Part shown: positions 9,294-18,511 of the stretch, piece by piece | Layout of the letters: each line of letters starts with the position of its first letter | Position numbering within the stretch: position 1 is the stretch's first letter | NCBI GenBank assembly: GCA_037131735.1 | Contig: JBAXQM010000011.1 | Location: 1-64,000 of the forward strand | DNA: 64,000 bases | Source of the DNA: CAIUPE01 sp037131735 | Lineage (GTDB): Bacteria; Pseudomonadota; Alphaproteobacteria; Rhizobiales; Beijerinckiaceae | Direction of reading: 5' to 3' | Notes under the pieces: generated by a model | Seen by the model: the letters and a program-made list of their open reading frames with translations, nothing else | Databases searched by the model: none | Told to the model about the DNA's origin: nothing | Made by a program: the position numbers and the translations under genes

Positions 9294-10243
9294 TCCGCCC
9301 TCATCACGCACGCCAACACACTCACAAAAATTTAAGGCGCCATTATAGACGCTTTGATGGGCCTAATCTTAAAAAATCTTAAATCAAAATTATGTTATTG
9401 TTTCAGAGGTTTATATTAATTTGGGCGATGGATATAGATTAGGATATGCCCCCGTGCGGCTTAGCTCATTTCGGCGCGGACCGTTGCGATGGCCGCCATG
9501 AAGCGCGAAGGACGGGCCGAAAATGTGCCTTCGTCACGGGCGTGGTAAGAGCGGGGCGCAGGGACGGGTTTGGTGCCGACCAAGCGTCTTGAACGAAGAA
9601 ATTCGTCAATTTATGAAGCCCAGCGCCTCTATTCGACCTTTATCCAAAAGACGCTGTATAGACCGTAGTCTCCCTCCGTTACCACCGATACAGCGGTTTT
9701 TAGTCCAGGCTGATCGAGAAGTGATAGTGAAAAAATATTTGACGGCATTTTCAGCTTTACACTTTCTTTTTAAGATTACGGGTGAACTTCAATCTAATAA
9801 ATATTCAGCAATATAGAATTTCAATTTAGTCATCTTTCAAGGCGGTCGTTGAGATGATTGATCCGAATTTTTTAGAATTTCGCGAGATCAATTCTTAAAG
9901 AGATTTTTTGATCCGAAAATTAAGTTTGTCTATTGCGAGGTAATTCGCTTTTCGCCGAATTACCTTTTAAGCATAAAGTCGATTAAGGCACTAATCCGGC
10001 AAGGGGGATTGAAAAAAATTGGCTAATTAGTGCGTAAACGATGGAAAAGATTTCTTATGGCTTTCTGTATTTTCGGTGTCATTCGCAGACAATTATTTGA
10101 TCGCGCCGAAAAGGCACTCGCTAAAGTCCCTAAGACTTTCGAATTCTAGAATTTATGAGGTTCCAGGTTGCCTTTGATGCACAATTTTCGGGGATTGATT
10201 ATTGATAAATCCCCCACCGTAAGCAATTTATATAATTAAAAAC
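9294..10243. other. Non-coding spacer with dispersed repeat copy A
   Basis: About 950 bp between the sensor kinase and the sugar operon. The GC-richer part at 9470-9620 has a short minus-strand frame (peptide ending FMAAIATVRAEMS) that looks like the tail of a decayed gene but has no upstream reading frame. Copy A of the dispersed hairpin repeat follows at 9642-9723. From about 9725 on the DNA is strongly AT-rich with no credible gene. A stretch at about 9836-9890 weakly resembles 36592-36655 downstream of copy C. Confidence 0.6.
9642..9723 (+). repeat. Dispersed ~82-bp hairpin repeat, copy A
   Basis: One of three copies in the same orientation (others at 21945 and 36391). It begins ATCCAAAAgACGCTGTA and ends near GAAGTG. 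An outer stem CGCTGTA/TACAGCG encloses a distal stem GTAGt/gTTAC around the loop CTCCCTCC. The A-tract before and T-tract after the outer stem extend the pairing and resemble a bidirectional terminator. In this copy two C-to-T changes on opposite arms of the inner stem would convert G-C pairs to G-U pairs in RNA, keeping the fold. Confidence 0.8.
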
Positions 10244-10257
10244 TGAAATATATTTCA
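10244..10257. promoter_or_regulatory. Palindromic operator candidate 1 of the sugar operon
   Basis: TGAAATATATTTCA is a perfect 14-bp palindrome. It differs only in the two central bases from a second palindrome 94 bp downstream, and both lie upstream of the substrate-binding protein gene. They are the likely binding sites of the SorC-type regulator encoded in the same operon (inference). Confidence 0.55.
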
Positions 10258-10282
10258 TACAATAAAATAAATTTCCAACTTG

Positions 10283-10311
10283 TTGACGAAACAAAAAGTT
10301 TATCCTAGCAA
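10283..10311 (+). promoter_or_regulatory. Possible sigma-70 promoter of the sugar operon
   Basis: TTGACG at 10283-10288 is followed after 17 bp by TAGCAA at 10306-10311. The -35 element is good and the -10 is weak. It sits between the two palindromic operator candidates, a layout suited to repression by looping. Confidence 0.35.
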
Positions 10312-10337
10312 TAGTAATCGCAAGAAAAATCATCTTG

Positions 10338-10351
10338 TGAAATTAATTTCA
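10338..10351. promoter_or_regulatory. Palindromic operator candidate 2 of the sugar operon
   Basis: TGAAATTAATTTCA is a perfect palindrome matching site 1 outside the centre. It lies 41 bp before the chosen start codon of the binding-protein gene and downstream of the possible promoter. Confidence 0.55.
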
Positions 10352-10392
10352 GTCATCCAAAAATGGACACGGCTGAGTTCAGGGAGGAAGTA

Positions 10393-11412
10393 ATGAAGTT
10401 TAGAAAACGTCTTTCACTCATTGCTATGGCGCTTTCAGGGTTTGTTGGTCTAGCAGGCACTGCAGATTCGGCTTTAGCGGACGCAAAATTTGCGTGTAAG
10501 CCCGGTGAAACATATGTCATGAACGTTATGGTTTCCGGCCATCCATATTGGGTTCCGGTCTTTCAGGGATTTAAGCAAGCTGCCGAGGCCCTTGGTTGTA
10601 AGGCCGTATTCTCTGGAACGCCCGATTATGACATTGCGAAGCAGATTGCATCCTTCGAGCAGGATTTAGTTAAAAAGCCAGCAGGGATACTTTTACATCC
10701 CATGCAGGCAGATCCATTTATCAATCCTATTAACGCAGCCATTGGAGCTGGGGTATCAATAACGACTTTTGCTGCAGACAGCCCGAAATCAAAGCGGACT
10801 GCATATGTAACTTCTGACAATCTTGCCGAAGCAAAATTCGCAGCACAAGAAATCGTGAAGCAAGTTGGAGATAGTGCTGAATATGCTGTTCTTGAAAATC
10901 CAGGACAGTCAAATCACGATCTGCGTGTAACGGCACTAATCGCTTATATGGAAAAGAATCATCCGAAAATGAAATTGGTTGGTCGCCAAGCAACCAATCA
11001 GGACTCCAATGCAGCATATCAAGCTGTTACCGCAATGTTGCAGGCAAATCCAAAGCTTGCAGCTCTGTGGATACCTGAAGCAGGCTCAGCGGAAGGCGCT
11101 GTTGCTGCCGTTAAGGAAGCTAAAAAGAAAGTAATAATTATGCATGCAGACGTCACGCCAGCTACGCTTGCAGAAATTAAAGCAGGTAATATTCATATGG
11201 CGCTAAATCCAAACCAGGGTGTGCAGGGATTTTTAGGCTTTATGAATACGTTTCTAGGGGCTCACAAGGAACTAATTGATCCATTCAATGACTACAAAGT
11301 TTCTGGGTTCAATCCTATGCAGTTTCCATTCATGGATAATGGCTTTGCTGTGATCACAAAAGCAAATGCAGATAGTTTTGATTTGGCCAACTACATGAAA
11401 GGCCGCAACTAA
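10393..11412 (+). CDS. Periplasmic sugar-binding protein of ABC transporter (RbsB/LsrB class)
   Basis: A 339-residue periplasmic-binding-protein type I, peripla_BP_4 class. The signal peptide (MKFRKR, hydrophobic core, cleavage near SALA/DA at about residue 29) leads into MNVMVSGHPYWVPVFQGFKQAA, the usual first strand and helix of ribose-type binding proteins. I chose ATG 10393, which follows GGGAGGAAGT, over the in-frame ATG at 10363. It is the first gene of the AT-rich operon, followed by a hairpin terminator that would make this gene the most expressed. Family knowledge points to a sugar, polyol or similar ligand; the exact ligand is not readable. Confidence 0.9.
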   Translation: MKFRKRLSLIAMALSGFVGLAGTADSALADAKFACKPGETYVMNVMVSGHPYWVPVFQGFKQAAEALGCKAVFSGTPDYDIAKQIASFEQDLVKKPAGILLHPMQADPFINPINAAIGAGVSITTFAADSPKSKRTAYVTSDNLAEAKFAAQEIVKQVGDSAEYAVLENPGQSNHDLRVTALIAYMEKNHPKMKLVGRQATNQDSNAAYQAVTAMLQANPKLAALWIPEAGSAEGAVAAVKEAKKKVIIMHADVTPATLAEIKAGNIHMALNPNQGVQGFLGFMNTFLGAHKELIDPFNDYKVSGFNPMQFPFMDNGFAVITKANADSFDLANYMKGRN

Positions 11413-11421
11413 GCACCCCCT

Positions 11422-11456
11422 GACCCGCCCCACAATTTATTGGGGCGGGTCTTTTT
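11422..11456 (+). terminator. Attenuating terminator after the binding-protein gene
   Basis: An 11-bp stem GACCCGCCCCA/TGGGGCGGGTC with an 8-nt loop is followed by TTTTT. It lies between the binding-protein and ATPase genes, where partial termination raises the ratio of binding protein to membrane components. Confidence 0.85.
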
Positions 11457-11473
11457 ATCCACAAGGCGCAAAA

Positions 11474-12982
11474 ATGACTGATAGCGTTCTCAAAATTCGA
11501 AATGTCAGTCGAAGCTTCGGTGCAATTCGCGCTCTAAGCAATGTGAATTTTGATCTAAAGCGTGGCGAGATACATGCAATCGCAGGTGAAAACGGCGCTG
11601 GAAAATCAACTCTTATGAACATAATTGATGGAATTCTTCAACCTGATAGTGGCACAATTTTTATAGATGATATTCCAGTTCGAATTACCTCACCAGCCCG
11701 AGCTCAAGAGTTAGGTATTGGATTTGTGCATCAAGAAATCGCGTTGTGTCCAGACGTGTCAGTTGCTGAAAATATATTTATGGCAGCCACAAATCAAAGC
11801 CACGAATTTTTGATGAATACAAAAAGGTTGAACGAAAAGGCAGAAAAAATACTTTCCCAATTATCGAATATAGACCCTAAAATATTAGTTAGAGATCTTT
11901 CGATTTCTAATCAACAGCTCGTTGAAATAGCTAAAGCGTTGACATTGGATTGCCGAATTTTGATTCTTGATGAACCTACTGCCGCTTTAACTGAACGTGA
12001 AGCACAAATTTTATTTAAAATAATTCGAAATTTATCAGCCAATGGGATTGCGATCATTTATATATCCCATCGGATGGTTGAAATTTTCGAAAATTGTGAT
12101 CGGATCAGCGTATTTAGAGATGGAAAGCATATTTTAACAGAAAATGTATCAGACACGACGCCTGAAAAAATTGTAAATGCAATGGTCGGTAGGAAACTTG
12201 ATAATTTATACCCATCAAAACTAGATACTCAAGCCGGTGTTCCGATTTTACAAATCCAAGAATTATGTGGCGATCGATTTAAAAATATATCATTTGAAAT
12301 TCGTAAAGGAGAAATACTGGGCATGGCTGGCCTGATCGGATCTGGCCGATCAGAAATCATGAGAGCTATATGCCGATTAGAAGGGAGTAGGAAAGGCGAT
12401 ATCAAGCTACATGGGCAAAGTGTTGAAATAAATTCATATGCCGATTCCATTAAATTAGGAATTGTATATCTCTCTGAAGATCGAAAAGGGGATGGAATTT
12501 TTTTAGATTTGCCAATTGTTGAAAACATATCAGCACTCGATCTATCCCAAGTTTCAACAAGCTGGGGTTTAATCAAATCGAGCAATGAAGAAGAATTAGC
12601 AACGAATTTAAGCAAAAAATTAAACATAAAGGCAGCGAGCATCTTCCATAAAGTATCAACTCTGTCTGGCGGAAATCAGCAGAAGGTTGCTTTAGCAAAA
12701 TTATTAGCAGTAAACCCTAGGGTTATATTCTTGGACGAGCCAACTCGAGGTGTCGATGTGGGAGCCAAATCAGAAATTCATAAAATCCTTCGTGATTTGG
12801 CAAATGAAGGTGTTGGTATTCTCGTAGTGTCTTCTGAGCTACCGGAAATTATCGGATTGTGTGATCGGGTAATTGTATTGGCGGAAGGTGAAATCGCCGG
12901 AGAATTGCAAGCCGAAGATTTGTCAGAGCAGAAAATAATGACGCTTGCATCCAACGTTCTATCGCAAAGAAAAATTGCATAA
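11474..12982 (+). CDS. Sugar ABC transporter ATP-binding protein, two ABC domains (RbsA type)
   Basis: This 502-residue cytoplasmic ATPase has two fused nucleotide-binding domains. The first has Walker A GENGAGKST, a weak signature LSISNQQ and Walker B LILDEPTAAL. The second has the usual degenerate Walker A GLIGSGRSE with the canonical signature LSGGNQQK and Walker B FLDEPTRGVD. This asymmetry is standard for the CUT2 sugar transporter family. It follows the binding-protein gene after the attenuator, and the permease gene follows directly. The coding sequence is noticeably AT-rich (many Ile codons as ATA/ATT), like the whole operon. Confidence 0.95.
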   Translation: MTDSVLKIRNVSRSFGAIRALSNVNFDLKRGEIHAIAGENGAGKSTLMNIIDGILQPDSGTIFIDDIPVRITSPARAQELGIGFVHQEIALCPDVSVAENIFMAATNQSHEFLMNTKRLNEKAEKILSQLSNIDPKILVRDLSISNQQLVEIAKALTLDCRILILDEPTAALTEREAQILFKIIRNLSANGIAIIYISHRMVEIFENCDRISVFRDGKHILTENVSDTTPEKIVNAMVGRKLDNLYPSKLDTQAGVPILQIQELCGDRFKNISFEIRKGEILGMAGLIGSGRSEIMRAICRLEGSRKGDIKLHGQSVEINSYADSIKLGIVYLSEDRKGDGIFLDLPIVENISALDLSQVSTSWGLIKSSNEEELATNLSKKLNIKAASIFHKVSTLSGGNQQKVALAKLLAVNPRVIFLDEPTRGVDVGAKSEIHKILRDLANEGVGILVVSSELPEIIGLCDRVIVLAEGEIAGELQAEDLSEQKIMTLASNVLSQRKIA

Positions 12983-12998
12983 TGAAAAGAGCTTAATC

Positions 12999-13961
12999 AT
13001 GAATATCGATAATACAAGCTTGTTAAAAAGTATTTTTAAAGCTCGTGAATTTGGATTGATAATAATTATTGCTGTAATTTTTATCGCGATGACATTTTCC
13101 TCAGAGTATTTTTTGACACCAGATAATCTGCTGTCGATGATTAAGTCCTTTTCAGTTGAAGCTATAATTGTAATTGGGATGACGATCCTTCTAATATCAG
13201 GCGGAATCGATCTATCTGTAGGATCAGTTACTGCACTCGCAATGGTAATTGCAGGAAGTCTCTTTCTAAATGGATTTGATCCATGGATTTCATCACTTAT
13301 TGCTATTGCGGTTTGCTCTCTGATTGGAGTGTTGATGGGTACGATGGTGACAACTGTCGGGTTGCATCATTTTATAGTATCTCTGGGCGCAATGGTGATT
13401 GCCCGGGGTCTATGTATGCTTGGTACGGGAGGTCGTCCTTTAGGACTATTTGCATTGCCAGCTGAATTTAAATGGATTGGAACGGGTTCTATTGGGCCAA
13501 TTCCCGTTGTCATAGTAATTTTTATTATTTTTGTTGTGGCCTTCGATTTTTTGCTACGACGAACAACTGCCTTTCGAAAAGTTGTTTATACTGGTTCAAA
13601 CCAAAAAGCTGCGGCGTATTCAGGCGTACGAACAAAGAGAGTAATTTTTTTAACCACAGTCCTAACTTCAACGCTAAGCGGAATTGCAGGAATTATATAC
13701 ATGGCTCGATTTGGTTCCGCTCAGCCAACGTTCGGAATCGGAATGGAGTTAAATGTGATTGCTGCCGCAGTGATTGGTGGCGCATCTCTATCAGGGGGTT
13801 CTGGAACAATATATGGGGCTATACTTGGATCACTGCTTCTGGCGGTGGTGTCTTCATCTCTAACACTGTTGAATGTTTCAGTGTATTGGCAAGATATAAT
13901 TCGGGGATCGATTTTATTATTTGCAGTAACATTTGATCACTATCTTGTTCGAAAAAAATAA
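12999..13961 (+). CDS. Sugar ABC transporter permease (RbsC type)
   Basis: A 320-residue inner-membrane permease with about nine hydrophobic segments. The BPD_transp_2 hallmarks GGIDLSVGSVTALAMV and GGASLSGGSGTIYGAILG are both present. I chose the ATG at 12999 rather than the in-frame ATG inside the ATPase gene because the conserved family sequence begins here. It is a single permease and would work as a homodimer, unlike LsrC/LsrD. It completes the transporter encoded by the two preceding genes. Confidence 0.93.
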   Translation: MNIDNTSLLKSIFKAREFGLIIIIAVIFIAMTFSSEYFLTPDNLLSMIKSFSVEAIIVIGMTILLISGGIDLSVGSVTALAMVIAGSLFLNGFDPWISSLIAIAVCSLIGVLMGTMVTTVGLHHFIVSLGAMVIARGLCMLGTGGRPLGLFALPAEFKWIGTGSIGPIPVVIVIFIIFVVAFDFLLRRTTAFRKVVYTGSNQKAAAYSGVRTKRVIFLTTVLTSTLSGIAGIIYMARFGSAQPTFGIGMELNVIAAAVIGGASLSGGSGTIYGAILGSLLLAVVSSSLTLLNVSVYWQDIIRGSILLFAVTFDHYLVRKK

Positions 13962-13972
13962 TAGGCAAAAAT

Positions 13973-14944
13973 ATGGAAGATATCGATAACTTCGAAATGA
14001 TAAGGCAAATGCATACAGTTCTCGTACTTCATTTTATTGAAGGCGAGAAGCAATCTGATATTGCGGAGCGTCTAAATCTTTCAAAATCGAAAGTAAACAG
14101 GTTAATAGCAGAGGGTAGACGACTAGGCTTGGTAAAGATCGCAATTGAAACGCCATTCCAGCGATTGTTGACGATCGAAGAAAAATTGATGGCGGCGAAT
14201 TCATTGCGCGCGGCAGTTGTTGCTCCAACCATCGCCGGAAATCCTGACTTAACATTACGCCAGGTTACAACGGTTGCGGGGAACCATTTCTTGGAGAGTC
14301 TTCAAGATGGCGATGTTATTGCAATAACCGGTGGAAAGGCCGTATCCGAGGTTGTTGAGAATCTTAAGCCAGAAAGAAAATTTGACGTCAAAGTTGTACC
14401 ACTCACCGGCGGTGTGCAGGGTAAGTTCTTTACGGACGTAAATAATTTAGTGTCAAAACTGGCCGAAAAATTAGGTGGTGAAGCACTTGTTATTCACGCT
14501 CCACTATTCACCGAAGATAAAATTCAACGAGATATGTTGATGAACGTATCTTCAATAAAGGAAATATTTACATTGTCGCGAAGAGCGACTGTCGCATTAG
14601 TTGGTATTGGATCAATTCTACCGATGGGATCTTCGTACTACGATTTGCATCCGTTAAACACCGGAGAACGCGATGAACTTATAGGAAGGGGTGTAGTGGC
14701 GGAGTTCATGGCACATCTAATCCATGATGACGGCTCAATCGCTCAGGTAGCAATGAATAACTGCCTCGTCGCAGTCAACCCAAGTGAAATTAAGAACTGC
14801 TCACGAATAATTGGTGTTGCATCTGGGGATACAAAAATCCGTCCCATAATGGCTGCTCTGAAGGGCGGTTTTATTACATCACTAGTCACTGATGAAGAGA
14901 CCGCAGAAGAAGTAATAAAATTATATGAGGAAATTTCCCAATGA
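13973..14944 (+). CDS. SorC-family sugar-responsive transcriptional regulator
   Basis: A 323-residue regulator. Residues 1-60 form a helix-turn-helix with SDIAERLNLSKSKVNRLIAEGRR; the rest is the SorC/DeoR-type effector domain with GDVIAITGGKAVSEVVE and PLTGGVQG, which binds phosphorylated sugars in LsrR, EryD, CggR and relatives. It lies 11 bp after the permease gene and overlaps the next gene by 4 bp, so it is co-transcribed with the operon it probably controls through the two palindromes at 10244 and 10338 (inference). The inducer would be a phosphorylated product of the FGGY kinase. Confidence 0.9.
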   Translation: MEDIDNFEMIRQMHTVLVLHFIEGEKQSDIAERLNLSKSKVNRLIAEGRRLGLVKIAIETPFQRLLTIEEKLMAANSLRAAVVAPTIAGNPDLTLRQVTTVAGNHFLESLQDGDVIAITGGKAVSEVVENLKPERKFDVKVVPLTGGVQGKFFTDVNNLVSKLAEKLGGEALVIHAPLFTEDKIQRDMLMNVSSIKEIFTLSRRATVALVGIGSILPMGSSYYDLHPLNTGERDELIGRGVVAEFMAHLIHDDGSIAQVAMNNCLVAVNPSEIKNCSRIIGVASGDTKIRPIMAALKGGFITSLVTDEETAEEVIKLYEEISQ

Positions 14945-15933
14945 GTGAAATGTTAACCAGAAAAATTGGCAGATCTGGAATATCCGCGTCCGCGGTAGGC
15001 CTTGGTACTTGGGCAATAGGTGGATGGATGTGGGGTGGAGCAGATGACAAGGCATCTATTGATGCGATTCATGCTTCAATGGATGCAGGTATAACATTTA
15101 TCGATACTGCACCAGCTTACGGCATGGGGCGCTCTGAGGAAATTGTTGGCCGTGCCATTAAGGGTAGACGTGACAAAATCGTACTGGCAACCAAATGCGG
15201 ACTTATTTGGCATCTTCAAAAAGGAAATTATTTCTTCTCTCAAAAAGATTTGCCAGTTCATAGATTTCTTGGACGAGATTCCATCAGATATGAAGTAGAG
15301 CAAAGTTTGCGACGACTTGGAACCGATTATATTGATCATTACATCACTCATTGGCAGGATCAAACTACCGAAATTGATGAGACAATGGATGCGTTAATTG
15401 AATTGAAAAATGAGGGAAAAATTTTATCAATTGGCGCATCAAATTGCTCAGTGGATGACATAAAAAGATATTACAATGCTGGCCAATTGGATTCAGTTCA
15501 AGAAGAATACTCTCTATTAAAAAGAAATCTTGAAAAGGAAATAATTCCATATTGCTCGTCACAAGATATTTCTGTGATTGCATATTCTTCGCTCGCTCTC
15601 GGTCTCCTATCGGGAAAAATTGGTCCAGAAAGAATATTTGATGGTGACGACTTAAGAAAAGAAAATCCACTTTTTTCACAGAGCAATCGCCATAAAATAA
15701 AATTATTTATGGATTCACTGAAACCTTTAGCTGACGTTCATAAATCTAGCGAAGCACGGATAATCATTGCTTGGACATTATCTCAGAAAGGCGTTTCAAT
15801 AACACTTTGTGGAGCAAGAAATCCCCAGCAAGCAATCGAAAATGCAAGCGCAGGATATTTAAGACTTCAAGAAAGCGAAATATCTGAAATCAATAAGTTG
15901 GCTAAAAAATACCTCGTTGATTTAGATACATAA
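14941..15933 (+). CDS. Aldo/keto reductase
   Basis: A 330-residue NAD(P)H-dependent TIM-barrel oxidoreductase. It starts with the AKR pattern SAVGLGTWAIGGWMWGG and carries the catalytic tetrad: Asp in FIDTAPAYG, Tyr in the same motif, Lys in VLATKCG and His in YIDHYITHW. The C-terminal cofactor loop has CGARNPQQAIENA. It overlaps the regulator stop (ATGA). It probably interconverts an aldehyde or ketose and its polyol at the entrance of the pathway; direction and substrate are inference. Confidence 0.9.
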   Translation: MSEMLTRKIGRSGISASAVGLGTWAIGGWMWGGADDKASIDAIHASMDAGITFIDTAPAYGMGRSEEIVGRAIKGRRDKIVLATKCGLIWHLQKGNYFFSQKDLPVHRFLGRDSIRYEVEQSLRRLGTDYIDHYITHWQDQTTEIDETMDALIELKNEGKILSIGASNCSVDDIKRYYNAGQLDSVQEEYSLLKRNLEKEIIPYCSSQDISVIAYSSLALGLLSGKIGPERIFDGDDLRKENPLFSQSNRHKIKLFMDSLKPLADVHKSSEARIIIAWTLSQKGVSITLCGARNPQQAIENASAGYLRLQESEISEINKLAKKYLVDLDT

Positions 15934-15988
15934 CCGCTAATTAGCACTTACTCGAAAATGACGCAGTCGTTCTGCGAATGGAATAGTT

Positions 15989-17611
15989 ATGCTTGATCCA
16001 CGTTCACTTCAGATCCAGAAGATACGCGAAAATCCGCGATTTGATGCTGTTATTGTTGGTGGTGGTATAAATGGAATCGGTACTTTCAGAGACCTTTCTC
16101 TTCAGGGATTAAGGGTACTCCTGATTGATCGTAATGATTTTTGTTCCGGATGTTCTGCTGCGCCTTCTCGGATGATTCACGGTGGTTTACGGTATCTTGA
16201 AAATGGCGAATTTGATCTTGTTAAGGAAAGTTTATTTGAACGCGATTCACTTTTAAAAAATGCTCCTCATATGGTGTTTCCATTACCTACTGTTGTACCA
16301 ATCACTACAGTTCTTTCCGGTCTACTAAATTCCGTTTTAAATTTTTTTGGTAAGCGGGGTATACCGAAGCAGAGAGGAATAATACCAATAAAGCTTGGCT
16401 TAATGTTTTATGATTTTTTAACTCGCAATCGTAGACTTCTTCAAAAACACGAAATATTGGGAAGAAAAGCCGCTCTATCTCTTTGGCCGGAATTTACTGA
16501 TAAATTACGATTTGCGGCGATTTACTACGACGCTTGGATTAGTCATCCCGAGCGCCTTGGCGTTGAGTTAATCGTAGATGCCGAAGAAGAAAATATTCAA
16601 TGCATTGCTCTTAATTATGCAACTATATCAAAAATTGGTGACAAAATTGCCATAACTGACTCTGAAACTGGTGAATTGATTCAAATTGATCCCCGGGTAA
16701 TAATTAATTCAACAGGCGCCTGGTTGGATGAGACTGCTGCGAGCCTAGGTTCAAATCCGAAATCTCAGATGGTGTCTGGTACAAAAGGCTCACATTTAAT
16801 AATTGATAATTCGAAACTATTATCGGCTCTTAAAGGTCATATGGTTTATTTTGAAAATTATGACGGGCGAGTTTGCATTGTATTTCCCTATTTGGGGAAA
16901 GTGTTAGCTGGTGCTACTGATATTCGTGTAAAGAAGGCGTCTAGGGTTCGGTGCGATGACGGTGAAAGAGATTATATTTTAGGTTCTTTACGCCTTATTT
17001 TTCCTAACATAGAGCTTTCAGAAAATAATATCATTTATAGTTATTCTGGCATAAGGCCCCTTCCAAAGGATGATGTTGAGTTCACTGGTAGAATTTCACG
17101 TGAGCATTTTACGTTGAAACTAGACGGCCATATTCCGCAATTTTGTATGGTTGGTGGAAAGTGGACCACTTTCCGTGCGTTCGCTGAACAAACAACGGAT
17201 ATGGTTTTAGTTGAGCTTCAGCTTAAGAGAAAACAGAATACTAAAAATATTCCGATTGGTGGCGGAAAGAACTTTGATTCGAGTTCAAGCGATCGAATTT
17301 CGAGTATATATGGCAGCAAGCGTCTTTCTTTTGACTCAAGTATCCCGTTGGTTTCTGGCTTTGATTTATCTATTGGTGAAGTGAAATATTTGATTGAGGT
17401 TGAGAAGGCGCGAAGACTTTCCGACATTCTCCAGCGACGCCTTCCAATCTGTATCACTGGCCAAATAAATGGAGGTCTCATCAAAGCAACAGCATTTGCC
17501 ATGGGTGCTTTTTTAAATTGGGACCAACAGCGTATAGATAATGAAATTATCGAATTTTCTTCTGATCTCGTTCAATATCACGGGGTCCAACCATCTAGGT
17601 TAAAGGTTTAA
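15989..17611 (+). CDS. GlpD-like FAD-dependent polyol-phosphate dehydrogenase
   Basis: A 540-residue protein of the glycerol-3-phosphate dehydrogenase family. The N-terminal dinucleotide fold VIVGGGINGIGTFRDL and the GlpD signature RMIHGGLRYLENGEFDLV are clear, and the C-terminal DAO_C-like domain is present. GlpD oxidises glycerol-3-phosphate to DHAP at the membrane. In the erythritol operons of Brucella and rhizobia the related EryB oxidises a tetritol phosphate. Placement with an FGGY kinase, a SorC regulator and a sugar transporter favours such a polyol-phosphate substrate over glycerol-3-phosphate (inference). Confidence 0.85.
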   Translation: MLDPRSLQIQKIRENPRFDAVIVGGGINGIGTFRDLSLQGLRVLLIDRNDFCSGCSAAPSRMIHGGLRYLENGEFDLVKESLFERDSLLKNAPHMVFPLPTVVPITTVLSGLLNSVLNFFGKRGIPKQRGIIPIKLGLMFYDFLTRNRRLLQKHEILGRKAALSLWPEFTDKLRFAAIYYDAWISHPERLGVELIVDAEEENIQCIALNYATISKIGDKIAITDSETGELIQIDPRVIINSTGAWLDETAASLGSNPKSQMVSGTKGSHLIIDNSKLLSALKGHMVYFENYDGRVCIVFPYLGKVLAGATDIRVKKASRVRCDDGERDYILGSLRLIFPNIELSENNIIYSYSGIRPLPKDDVEFTGRISREHFTLKLDGHIPQFCMVGGKWTTFRAFAEQTTDMVLVELQLKRKQNTKNIPIGGGKNFDSSSSDRISSIYGSKRLSFDSSIPLVSGFDLSIGEVKYLIEVEKARRLSDILQRRLPICITGQINGGLIKATAFAMGAFLNWDQQRIDNEIIEFSSDLVQYHGVQPSRLKV

Positions 17612-17614
17612 GAT

Positions 17615-18457
17615 ATGAAAATTAGTGCGAAAGCTCGTATGAATCGGTTGTTCTCCTTTGGTGGATGTTTAGATGTTGCAATTGATCACGGGGTTTGTAA
17701 CGAGCCATCATTTCTAGTTGGATTAGAAGATATGAGCCGGGTAGTAGATACGTTGATAAGGGCTCAGCCAGACGCTATTCAGATGGCATATGGTCAGTCT
17801 GATCTTCTCCAAACTCGGCCCGAAAAAAATAAACCGGCCTTGGTCATGCGAATTGATATGGGAAATCCATACAATTCAACAAAGCACCGTGTAATGTGGT
17901 CCATGCTTCAGAATGCGGATGATCCGATCATTGGTGCACTCGAGATGGACGCAGCATGTGTAGTGGTAAATTTATTTATGCTACCAGATGAGCCAGAATT
18001 ATTTCGTCAGTGCGTAGAAAATATTAGCCGTGTGCGTGAATCCTGCACGCGGTATGGAATGCCCTTAATGATTGAACCGCTTGCCATGCTTCCGAATGAA
18101 ATTCGAGGCGGATATCAAGTTGATGGTGATAAGGAAAAAATTATTCCGCTGGTTCGTCTCGCATCTGAAATGGGTGCGGATATTATAAAGGCTGATCCAA
18201 CGGATAATGCAGATGATTTCCATCTTGTAGTTGAAACTGCTCGGGTTCCTGTTCTTGTACGTGGTGGTGGTAAAGATGATCTCAAATCAGTATTGTCAAA
18301 ATCCGCGTCGCTTATAGCTCAGGGTGCAAAAGGGCTTGTATATGGGCGTAACGTTTATCAGCACCCAAATCCTGCTGCTGTTGTTCGCGCCTTGATGTCT
18401 ATCATTCACGACAAAGCTAATGGTGAAGAAGCTTGGTATATCTATCAAAGAGGATAA
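17615..18457 (+). CDS. Class I DhnA/LsrF-type aldolase
   Basis: A 280-residue TIM-barrel aldolase. It shows DVAIDHGV near the N-terminus, MGADIIKADPT with the likely Schiff-base lysine, VPVLVRGGGKDD and the phosphate-binding end GAKGLVYGRNVYQHPNP, matching the DeoC/FbaB/LsrF superfamily. It begins 3 bp after the GlpD-like gene. Cleavage of a ketose phosphate into DHAP and an aldehyde would fit the pathway; alternatively a thiolase-like role as in LsrF. Substrate unknown. Confidence 0.85.
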   Translation: MKISAKARMNRLFSFGGCLDVAIDHGVCNEPSFLVGLEDMSRVVDTLIRAQPDAIQMAYGQSDLLQTRPEKNKPALVMRIDMGNPYNSTKHRVMWSMLQNADDPIIGALEMDAACVVVNLFMLPDEPELFRQCVENISRVRESCTRYGMPLMIEPLAMLPNEIRGGYQVDGDKEKIIPLVRLASEMGADIIKADPTDNADDFHLVVETARVPVLVRGGGKDDLKSVLSKSASLIAQGAKGLVYGRNVYQHPNPAAVVRALMSIIHDKANGEEAWYIYQRG

Positions 18458-18511
18458 AAATTCAATTTTGATAATTCGGTGAATGGCAAATTTTTCGATG
18501 GGATTTTTCTG

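Noticed and set aside
9523..9816. Plus-strand 97-codon frame
   Set aside because: It runs through repeat copy A and into AT-rich DNA, with no ribosome-binding site and no protein-like pattern.
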